From: Lachnospiraceae bacterium
Lineage (GTDB): Bacteria > Bacillota_A > Clostridia > Lachnospirales > Lachnospiraceae
Assembly: GCA_024699595.1 (NCBI GenBank)
Contig: JAILPG010000232.1
Coordinates: forward strand, 1-23,810
Reading direction: 5' to 3'
Length of the DNA: 23,810 nt
Below are positions 1 to 5,263 of this stretch, piece after piece. A program made the position numbers and the translations under genes. Position 1 is the stretch's first letter. Every line of letters starts with the position of its first letter. The notes beneath the pieces were generated by a model, which made no database searches, was not told the origin of the DNA, and worked only from the letters and a program-made list of their open reading frames with translations.

Positions 1-839
1 CCTGTTTCCTTTTGTACCTTAAAAGCTTCAGCTTCGGCTTTTGCAATATCTTCCTCGGCTTGCTTCCTTGTGGCATTCGCTTGATGAGCTGCCTCGATGG
101 CCTGCCCCAAAGCTTCCTCTGCTTTCATTTCCGCAATGGTACGGTTTCCCCCTATCGTGGTTCCATTAAGCATCGGATATAAGTCCTTTTCGGAATGCTC
201 ATCCAGGTATTCCTGAAGTACACGATGAAACATATTCAGCTCGGTTTTGTTCATGAGCTGCTTGGCACATATCTTCTTCCTTGGTGGTTTGTCTGGGTGC
301 TTTTCGTTCCACTTTGTATCCTCTATAATCGGGAGAAATAAAAAGTGCATATGCGGAGTGGTCTCATCCATATGTACATATGCGGATATAACATTTTCCT
401 CGCCGTACCGATTTTTTAAGAATTCATAGCATAATCGAAAAAACTCCTTAGTCTGCTCGTCATCATAAAAGACCTCTTTCAGTACTGGCACAATCTCCGT
501 AGTAACGGTTCCATCTTTATGATGTACTTCTTTTTCCTCGGTTATCATATTCCCATCTTCATCAAAAGTCGGGGCATGTGTCGGAAGTGTTACGCACCAA
601 CTTCCATACACATTTACATCTGGTCGGTTCTGACATTTCACATTTGGATCATTGAACCGTGCATCGAAGATCTCCGTTTGGGAACGGCTGTCGGTACAAA
701 GGTTATAATTCAAGTGTGATCGTGACGAATCAATTCTCTCATTCCCGAAGGTCACATATTTCCCGTTTTCATCCTTTTTTCTTTCGCAGTGAGCAAACAA
801 TCCAAAGTCTCCTCGCTTGAAATTCGCATAATTTGCCAT
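1..839 (-). CDS. MobV/Pre-family plasmid recombination relaxase, C-terminus cut by the window edge
   Basis: This is a relaxase of the MobV (Mob/Pre, TnpZ-like) family, which nicks DNA at oriT to start conjugative mobilization. The frame begins at the ATG at 839-837 (MANYANFKRGD) and stays open to position 1, giving 279 complete codons; it has no stop in the window. The histidine metal-binding motif is clear at about residues 157-167, HMDETTPHMHF, the HxDExTPHxH form typical of MobV. A second family feature is the N-terminal R-S-H-L-N-Y sequence near residues 42-47. After about residue 230 the protein becomes an Ala/Glu/Lys-rich coiled coil, as is usual for the Pre C-terminal region. The ribosome binding site GGAGAGGG precedes the start. 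The oriT-like dyads lie directly upstream, as expected for this family. Confidence 0.93.
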   Translation of the reverse strand, partial: MANYANFKRGDFGLFAHCERKKDENGKYVTFGNERIDSSRSHLNYNLCTDSRSQTEIFDARFNDPNVKCQNRPDVNVYGSWCVTLPTHAPTFDEDGNMITEEKEVHHKDGTVTTEIVPVLKEVFYDDEQTKEFFRLCYEFLKNRYGEENVISAYVHMDETTPHMHFLFLPIIEDTKWNEKHPDKPPRKKICAKQLMNKTELNMFHRVLQEYLDEHSEKDLYPMLNGTTIGGNRTIAEMKAEEALGQAIEAAHQANATRKQAEEDIAKAEAEAFKVQKET

Positions 840-869
840 AGTCTTTTTCCCTCTCCATAGCCAAAACTC

Positions 870-914
870 TTTTGGTATAGGCAAGCTATACCAAAATGAG
901 ATTTTGGTAGCTTG
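870..914. other. candidate origin of transfer (nested inverted repeats)
   Basis: Immediately upstream of the relaxase start, TTTTGGTATAG (870-880) and CTATACCAAAA (886-896) form a perfect 11-bp inverted repeat around a 5-nt spacer. The right arm can instead pair with ATTTTGGTAGCTT further right (about 901-914), giving mutually exclusive hairpins that share one arm. Shared-arm dyads next to a MobV gene are the usual look of an oriT. The nic position cannot be assigned by eye. Confidence 0.65.
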
Positions 915-983
915 CTCAGGGCTGTGCCCCGAGACCTCCTGGCAGCCAAGCATAGAGCGCTTGACTGCCTTTCAGCCCCGCAA

Positions 984-999
984 AACGATAATTATCGTT
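984..999. repeat. perfect 16-bp palindrome in the oriT region
   Basis: AACGATAATTATCGTT is perfectly self-complementary with no spacer. It lies between the small accessory gene and the oriT-like dyads. A binding site for a dimeric relaxosome protein or repressor is a reasonable guess, not shown by the sequence. Confidence 0.5.
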
Positions 1000-1030
1000 A
1001 TATGCCGGTACACCCTGTACCGCAGATAAC

Positions 1031-1336
1031 TCAATTACCGTTTTCGCCCGTTCCGTCCGTCGGTTCCTTATGTTCCTCATCGGTTGCCACCTTTTTCGTA
1101 CCATTACGGTCCCTACGCGCGGGGCTGTCCTTGCTCGACACAGGCGTGGTAGCATAAGAGCTTGCCACCATGCCAAAGTGCGCGTCGAGCCTCTCAAGGT
1201 CAACCGTCTCACCATAGTGCTTATGCACTATATCCGCGATTTTACGGTTGTCCTTTTCTACTGCCTTTTCGTACTTCTCCTTCATTCTTTCATAATCCCT
1301 TTTTAATTCTTCCGTGCTTTTTTCTGCTCTCGGCAT
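1031..1336 (-). CDS. small charged protein upstream of the relaxase, possible relaxosome accessory protein
   Basis: The product has 101 residues and I do not recognise it as a named family. The first 40 residues are almost entirely Lys/Glu/Arg-rich and predicted to be a helical coiled coil (STEELKRDYERMKEKYEKAV). A short conserved-looking stretch follows (IVHKHYGETVDLERLDAHF, about 36-54). The last 40 residues are polar, probably disordered tail. The start has a strong ribosome binding site (AAGGAGG, 8 nt before ATG). It sits between a terminator/hairpin block and oriT, two genes' distance from TnpV and directly upstream of the relaxase, so a role in the relaxosome or in regulating mob is plausible from position alone. 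No membrane segment or signal peptide is visible. Confidence 0.7.
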   Translation of the reverse strand: MPRAEKSTEELKRDYERMKEKYEKAVEKDNRKIADIVHKHYGETVDLERLDAHFGMVASSYATTPVSSKDSPARRDRNGTKKVATDEEHKEPTDGTGENGN

Positions 1337-1379
1337 TTGTTTATCCTCCTTTCGCCGTGTGCATTGTTAAAAAGAAAAA

Positions 1380-1405
1380 GAGGAAAGTCCACTTGGTCTT
1401 TCCTC
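1380..1405 (-). terminator. intrinsic terminator downstream of tnpV
   Basis: GAGGAAAG (1380-1387) pairs with CTTTCCTC (1398-1405) around a 10-nt loop. Read on the minus strand the hairpin is followed by a T-rich run (plus-strand AAAAAGAAAAA at about 1370-1380). It would end the tnpV transcript before the next minus-strand gene at 1336. Confidence 0.65.
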
Positions 1406-1485
1406 AAAACAAAATATGATATAACCGCACCATCGGAACATCTGTACCGTTTACGGTGCTTATGATTATCATGATATTTTGTTTT
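1406..1485. repeat. 80-nt imperfect inverted repeat between tnpV and the small accessory gene
   Basis: AAAACAAAATAT (1406-1417) and ATATTTTGTTTT (1474-1485) are perfect 12-bp inverted arms. Inside them GCACC (1427-1431) can pair with GGTGC (1455-1459), or alternatively ACCGT (1446-1450) with ACGGT (1453-1457). The competing inner stems suggest either an RNA that switches structure or a single-strand DNA origin. No coding frame explains it. Confidence 0.55.
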
Positions 1486-1521
1486 CAAGGAACAATTACC
1501 GCTTTATAGTGTGCGATTCAC

Positions 1522-1875
1522 TTATAACTGATATACTACATCTCGGAGAACAATTTCCTCCGCCCGGCTTCGGATGTTGTTCATCCGTCTTACCCATCCC
1601 ATCTGATCAATTGCCTTCAGTTGTTCTGTTACACCTTCGCTCTTTGCCATCTGATCAGTTAGTCTGTCCATCATGTTCAAAGCTCTTTCCTGTACCCCAT
1701 AGCAGTGTGCCATCAACTCACCATTTAAGATAAGCCCGGTATAAACACCGGATCTGTGATTCTTAAGGTATGATTTGTGGAGCAATCCGTACTTGCTTAG
1801 GTGTACCTTCGGTTCCTGATTAGCTATCAATTTCGGGATATAATAATCCCCGGCTTTTATGTACTCAAGTTCCAT
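1522..1875 (-). CDS. TnpV-family transposon-encoded protein
   Basis: The protein has 117 residues when started at MELEYI and matches the TnpV family of Tn4451-like clostridial transposons. Visible family features are the N-terminal Y-x-x-x-G-D-Y-x-x-P-x-L pattern, the central LSKYGLLHKSYLKNHR block, and the C-terminal W-V-x-x-M-N-x-I-R-x-R-A-E-E-I-V motif. The function of TnpV is not established. The upstream frame ends in the same place: its TGA at 1877-1875 overlaps an ATG at 1878. A GGAGG at 1887-1883 lies 4 nt before the 1878 ATG and 7 nt before the 1875 ATG. I chose 1875 for spacing, and 1878 (one residue longer) is nearly as likely. A terminator follows. Confidence 0.9.
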   Translation of the reverse strand: MELEYIKAGDYYIPKLIANQEPKVHLSKYGLLHKSYLKNHRSGVYTGLILNGELMAHCYGVQERALNMMDRLTDQMAKSEGVTEQLKAIDQMGWVRRMNNIRSRAEEIVLRDVVYQL

Positions 1876-2228
1876 CATGCCGCCTCCAATCTCTTCGCGC
1901 TGGTAAGAGTGCATTTACCCTTTTTGTTCTTGCCAATAGTTATTTCCCACAGGCTTCCATCCTCAACACGCTCAAAATCTACGGAACCATCCTGGGGACA
2001 ATAGATCTCTTTTCCATCTACCCTGTGCCTAAAACAGAACCCCTGCCATCCGATCTCTTCGTCCAGATCCGTGAAGTAACATACCAGGCCATATATCCGA
2101 CCGTTCTGATACCATGATCTGCAATCTAACCTGCAGCGATATACTCCGACCTCATCAAATGTTTCATAATCATCCAGATTGTGAGCTGCCAGTTCTTCCT
2201 GTGTTGTTAAAACTCCATACGTATTCAT
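1875..2228 (-). CDS. hypothetical protein translationally coupled to TnpV
   Basis: This 117-residue protein is not recognised. It starts MNTYGVLTTQEEL with an excellent ribosome binding site (AAGGAGGATAAAA before ATG) and is rich in aromatic residues and cysteine, with a C-R-L-D-C stretch near residues 32-36 and C-Y-F-T-D-L-D-E-E-I-G-W-Q-G-F-C near 50-65. No membrane segment or signal is apparent, so it is probably a cytosolic beta-rich protein. The last codon overlaps the start of tnpV (ATGATG/TGA), which argues for coupled translation and for a shared role in the element. Small orphan genes of this kind in mobilizable elements often turn out to be regulators or anti-defence factors, but nothing here shows which. 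Confidence 0.75.
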   Translation of the reverse strand: MNTYGVLTTQEELAAHNLDDYETFDEVGVYRCRLDCRSWYQNGRIYGLVCYFTDLDEEIGWQGFCFRHRVDGKEIYCPQDGSVDFERVEDGSLWEITIGKNKKGKCTLTSAKRLEAA

Positions 2229-2243
2229 TTTTATCCTCCTTCT

Positions 2244-2291
2244 TTATTTCGTGTCTATTTGCCCCATATTCGCTTTTCCATGCCTCGGCAA
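2244..2291 (-). CDS. possible 15-codon leader peptide with a strong ribosome binding site
   Basis: A canonical AAGGAGGTG on the minus strand (about 2308-2300) is followed 8 nt later by TTG and a 15-codon frame, MPRHGKANMGQIDTK, ending in TAA at 2246-2244. It lies in the 116-nt gap upstream of the 1875-2228 gene. No other start uses this ribosome binding site. It could be a leader peptide, a relic of a decayed gene start, or chance. Confidence 0.25.
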   Translation of the reverse strand: MPRHGKANMGQIDTK

Positions 2292-2344
2292 TATATTTTC
2301 ACCTCCTTTCCCGGCAATGGCTTCTCAGGTCATTCTGGGGCTAT

Positions 2345-2659
2345 TTACGCGGTCTTGGAAAACCGCGCTACTACCTCCTCAAAATAACTGCTCCGGCGAT
2401 GCAGTTTATAGTCATCATGATTTATGATATCCAGTACTGCATCAAGTACACTTGCGAAGTCCATCTGAACATGGTAATTGTCCTCTTCGTGGTACTTATG
2501 GAGCAGCTTATAATATGTTTGCTTCCGGTTCATGGCGATTGGAACTATCGCCCAGAAATGACCGGTACATCGTGACTGTATCTCATACATAGAACTACTT
2601 TCCCGTATCGTAATAAAATACGGCAGTGTCATGATCTCTTTATCTTGAAAGGTAAACAT
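2345..2659 (-). CDS. hypothetical protein of the mobile element
   Basis: The product is 104 residues long from MFTFQDKEIM and is not recognised. An in-frame ATG at 2680 exists, but GGAGG lies 7 nt before the ATG at 2659, so that start is preferred and it removes the overlap with the upstream gene. Composition is ordinary cytosolic, with a Ser-rich SSSMYEIQSR stretch, several His and Tyr residues in the middle and an ASVLDAVLDIINHDDY amphipathic helix near the C-terminus. No signal peptide, membrane segment or metal-binding cluster is evident. It follows the Trp-rich small gene by 17 nt and so is probably in the same transcript. Confidence 0.7.
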   Translation of the reverse strand: MFTFQDKEIMTLPYFITIRESSSMYEIQSRCTGHFWAIVPIAMNRKQTYYKLLHKYHEEDNYHVQMDFASVLDAVLDIINHDDYKLHRRSSYFEEVVARFSKTA

Positions 2660-2676
2660 ATCCCCGCCTCCTTCCC

Positions 2677-2913
2677 TCAACTCTTATTACCGCCATACCG
2701 GCTTGCCCACTTAAAACCCAGTTGCTGCATACACCATCTGACCATATAGCCTTCACAGAACTCCATGAAGAACTCTGGCTCATAGACCGATAACCATCTG
2801 AGGTAATTCTCAAACTCCTCCCTGGTCAGTTCCAAGGGATCCCCCCTCTGCAAACGATCTATCTCCTTATCCCAGTCATAGCTCCACCAATCCCTCATCC
2901 ATCTATCACTCAT
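2677..2913 (-). CDS. small Trp-rich acidic protein, first gene at the element's right end
   Basis: This 78-residue protein starting MSDRWMRDWWSYDWD is not recognised. It contains seven tryptophans and many Asp/Glu residues, which is unusual for a protein this small. An upstream ATG at 2937 has no clear ribosome binding site, while the ATG at 2913 follows GGAAAGGG. The gene is the most element-terminal one and lies just downstream of a candidate promoter (2966-2993). Small, acidic, aromatic proteins expressed first upon entry are sometimes DNA-mimic or anti-restriction factors; that is only a guess from composition and position. Confidence 0.65.
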   Translation of the reverse strand: MSDRWMRDWWSYDWDKEIDRLQRGDPLELTREEFENYLRWLSVYEPEFFMEFCEGYMVRWCMQQLGFKWASRYGGNKS

Positions 2914-2945
2914 ATATTTACCCTTTCCAATAAACAATCAGACAT

Positions 2946-2986
2946 ATAGATATATGACAGTAAATACTATATATACATATATCTAT
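2946..2986. repeat. subterminal inverted repeat at the element's right end
   Basis: ATAGATATATG (2946-2956) and CATATATCTAT (2976-2986) are a perfect 11-bp inverted repeat with a 19-nt AT-rich spacer. They lie 12-53 bp inside the inferred end of the element. It may be a recombinase or regulator binding site. Confidence 0.5.
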
Positions 2987-2993
2987 GAGTTAA
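2966..2993 (-). promoter_or_regulatory. candidate inward promoter at the element's right end
   Basis: On the minus strand, TTAACT (2993-2988) is separated by 16 nt from TATAGT (2971-2966), followed by the first element gene about 50 nt later. The -35 box is only a few base pairs from the inferred element boundary, so activity could depend on integration or circularization. Confidence 0.4.
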
Positions 2994-3086
2994 TATTTCC
3001 ACGAGAATGAGTATCATCTCCACGGTGCCTATGGCATCCTCTTCGGTAAAGAATCTTTTTATCGTATTAATTATCTTCATCTTCAT
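2967..3086 (-). pseudogene. Flp-type major pilin gene truncated by the mobile element
   Basis: The first 29 codons are a Flp1-like type IVb prepilin: a short basic leader (MKMKIINTIKRFF), an acidic TEED, then AIGTVEMILILV. The Glu of VEM is at +5 if processing is after Ala18, the expected layout for a Flp prepilin; Ala replaces the usual Gly at -1. Intact homologues continue with a long hydrophobic helix and a short tail. Here the frame changes after Val29 (codon at 3002-3000) to a nonsense tail of 10 residues and a TAG at 2967. The start is 20 nt downstream of the tadC stop, so it was the next gene of the pilus operon. The missing 3' part, if it still exists, should lie on the far side of the element. 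An alternative start is the ATG at 3080. Confidence 0.82.
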
Positions 3087-3105
3087 TTTCTCTTTTCCTT
3101 TCCGT

Positions 3106-4524
3106 TTACATTTGAATAGCCGACATTGCCGGCATGATGATTATTATTATCACAACAGATAACATCATAAACATCGGTAACAACAGCTTGGTCCCGGCCT
3201 TTTCCCCAAGCTCCCTCGCCCGGTTCTTTCTCTCGGTAAAAGCATTTTTGGCTTCTTCTTCAAGCAAAGTCCCGGTATCTTTTCTGCCCTTTATTACTGT
3301 CTGCTCAAGCAGATTTGCAAGCTGTCTGTATTTATGCAGCATGCATCTTACGCCGAATTCCTCGTAGGCCATGCATTCTCCCACACCTTCCTCCATCCTC
3401 TGCATGGTCTTTACCATCTCTTCATAGGCATAATGCAGGCTCATACCGTTTTCGCGTTTTGTCCCATAATCCCTGCACAGCTTTATGAGTATCCCTCTTG
3501 TGGTCATCCCTACGCTGTAGAACAGTGAAAACTTGCTGATTATCCCGGGGTAGTCGGACAGCATCTGGTCATTTCTGTCCTTTATCCTCTTTTTCAGCTC
3601 CTCATCCTCTCTTTTATATAAAAGGACAGCTGCGACAACAAAAAGAATGAGTGTAAACAGGCTCTTATACGTTCTGGTCTCTTCATACTGTACCCTGTCA
3701 TGTCCGATGTACTGTGGCAGGATCAATCGGTCGGTATCTCTTGATCCTTTCTCAGCCTCTGTGACTGTTTCCAAAAGAGCTTTTGAAAACGGGATATTTA
3801 ATGCTTCGGATGTATCTTCATACACTCTCGCATACAGACTGAGAAGGTTTTCAAAATCCTCATAGGTGACAGTTACCTGTATGTTTACTAAAATCCCGTT
3901 TTCATACCCGTTCCTCTTTATAAGCTGCTTTTTATCTATATGCCCCTTACTGTCAAGAAGCAGCGGATCCAAAGATCTGTAGCTTAGCTTAAAGGGCAGA
4001 CCTTCTATAGCGGGTACCAGATCAAGATCATGAACGATATAGTCCATTGAAGGATTATCTCCCTGTAAGATCTTAGGGAGCCTGTCGCAGAGATCCGAGT
4101 ACATAGCTGACAGTGTGTCCTCATCATATTTACGGTTATGAACAGTAAAGCTTAATCGGGTCTTTTCACCCGTTTCAAGATCCGTAGCCCACAGCGATAC
4201 GTCTTTTTCCTTACCGTCCGGCTCATCCCTCAGTATCTGTTCATTATCTGTGAGGAGTCTGTTTTTTTCAGGGCAGATCTCCATTATGATACAGATGGCG
4301 GTTCCGGCCATGAGAATGCCAAGAAACATCTTTATTTTCTTTTTGTAAAAGAGGAGGAATCTCCTGTCTGTATCCGCATTAAAGCTGAGTCTTTTGAGGT
4401 CTTCATAAACCTGGTCGTTTGAAGATCTTTTAAGAACGGATCTGATCACGGAAGGAGGTTTGTTGGTTAAATACAGAAATGCAGACAGAGAAAACAGAAA
4501 TCCCAGAATATACACAACAATCAT
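3106..4524 (-). CDS. TadC-like pilus assembly membrane protein with a large extracytoplasmic insert
   Basis: The 472-residue protein occupies the TadC position and carries a type II secretion F-like helical region at about 304-445, followed by a strongly hydrophobic C-terminal helix (about 447-468). Other membrane segments are at about 2-20, 62-82 and 287-303. Residues about 84-286, around 200 residues of polar sequence, fall between the second and third membrane segments and should be outside the cytoplasm. Typical TadC proteins are about 300 residues and lack this insert. TadB and TadC are the inner-membrane platform that couples the TadA ATPase to Flp pilin assembly. The start is 1 nt after the tadB stop. 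The truncated pilin gene follows after 20 nt. Confidence 0.83.
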   Translation of the reverse strand: MIVVYILGFLFSLSAFLYLTNKPPSVIRSVLKRSSNDQVYEDLKRLSFNADTDRRFLLFYKKKIKMFLGILMAGTAICIIMEICPEKNRLLTDNEQILRDEPDGKEKDVSLWATDLETGEKTRLSFTVHNRKYDEDTLSAMYSDLCDRLPKILQGDNPSMDYIVHDLDLVPAIEGLPFKLSYRSLDPLLLDSKGHIDKKQLIKRNGYENGILVNIQVTVTYEDFENLLSLYARVYEDTSEALNIPFSKALLETVTEAEKGSRDTDRLILPQYIGHDRVQYEETRTYKSLFTLILFVVAAVLLYKREDEELKKRIKDRNDQMLSDYPGIISKFSLFYSVGMTTRGILIKLCRDYGTKRENGMSLHYAYEEMVKTMQRMEEGVGECMAYEEFGVRCMLHKYRQLANLLEQTVIKGRKDTGTLLEEEAKNAFTERKNRARELGEKAGTKLLLPMFMMLSVVIIIIIMPAMSAIQM

Positions 4525-4525
4525 A

Positions 4526-5263
4526 TCAGACCTTTATATCAGTTATCCTTTCTGCCATAAAAACGGCAAAAACATAGATTACCAAACAAACCGACATTAT
4601 TGCGATCCCCTGCGGATTATGGTACAGCGTGTTTAAAAAGCTGCCCGTGGAGATCCTAAGATACAAAAGGATGATGAACGGTATGATTTCCATTATCTTC
4701 TGCTCCATTTTTTTTCCGCTTAACATGACTTCTATTTCATTTTCGATCTCCTCCTTTTCCTTTATTGTCTCCGCGGTATGGATCATCATCCTTACAAAAT
4801 CTCCTCCATTTCTTTTGGCAAGAACAAATATCTCGGCAAAATCCTTAATGTCATCAATACCTGTTCTGTTTGAATAATCCATAAGACAGTCTTCAAGGGT
4901 GATCCCGATGCTTAACTGCTTCATGAAACCGTTAAGCTCCGTACAGATCATGGAGTCAGCTCCGTACAGTCCGGACATGTCCTTTAGGCTTTCCATAAAT
5001 GCATTTTCTATGGAATAGCCGGAGCTTAGGGCAGTAGACACGGACATGATCATATCTGTAAATTCCTTTTTCACCTTTTTTTTTCTGAGCATTTTCTGTT
5101 TTTTTCTCCTGTCTGAAAAGTACAGGATGATTCCGGGTGACAGGAATAAAACAGAGATCATCGAATCGTAGAAGAGATATGCGATCAGAGTAGCTGAAAG
5201 CATGTATATGGCGATCGATATGAGTATTTCCTTTGCGGAAAATCTGTAAACATTGTAATTCAT
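4526..5263 (-). CDS. TadB-like pilus assembly platform protein
   Basis: This 245-residue membrane protein belongs to the type II/IV secretion F-domain group of TadB. Hydrophobic segments are at about 12-32 and 34-50, then a basic stretch (RRKKQKMLRKKKVKK, 52-66), a cytoplasmic helical T2SSF domain (about 67-185) with the typical SVSTALSSGYSIENAF and FAEIFVLAKRNGGDF blocks, and two C-terminal membrane segments at about 188-204 and 218-237. It would form the inner-membrane platform with TadC for Flp pilus assembly. Its ATG overlaps the stop of the upstream TadA-like gene by 4 nt, and tadC begins 1 nt after its stop, so the three are co-transcribed and probably translationally coupled. Confidence 0.88.
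   Translation of the reverse strand: MNYNVYRFSAKEILISIAIYMLSATLIAYLFYDSMISVLFLSPGIILYFSDRRKKQKMLRKKKVKKEFTDMIMSVSTALSSGYSIENAFMESLKDMSGLYGADSMICTELNGFMKQLSIGITLEDCLMDYSNRTGIDDIKDFAEIFVLAKRNGGDFVRMMIHTAETIKEKEEIENEIEVMLSGKKMEQKIMEIIPFIILLYLRISTGSFLNTLYHNPQGIAIMSVCLVIYVFAVFMAERITDIKV

Larger units (their letters stand above)
1..2999 (-). mobile_element. right-hand part of a Tn4451-like mobilizable element
   Basis: The segment carries a MobV/Pre relaxase, an oriT-like dyad cluster, a TnpV-family gene and several small orphan genes, all on the minus strand. It ends abruptly inside a Flp pilin reading frame at about 2998-3000. TnpV together with a Mob/Pre relaxase is the gene pairing known from Tn4451-type clostridial transposons, which move by a large serine recombinase (TnpX). 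No recombinase is in the window, so it would have to lie left of position 1. The right boundary is inferred from where pilin homology stops. The left end is outside the window, so total size, cargo and target duplication cannot be judged. TnpX-family elements recombine at GA dinucleotides, and on the minus strand a GA is present at 2999-2998. Confidence 0.8.

Noticed and set aside
916..1215. 99-codon minus-strand frame overlapping the accessory gene and the oriT region
   Set aside because: It overlaps the better supported gene at 1031-1336 in another frame and lacks a ribosome binding site.
2114..2575. 153-codon plus-strand open frame inside the mobile element
   Set aside because: It crosses two minus-strand genes that have good ribosome binding sites, and it has none itself.
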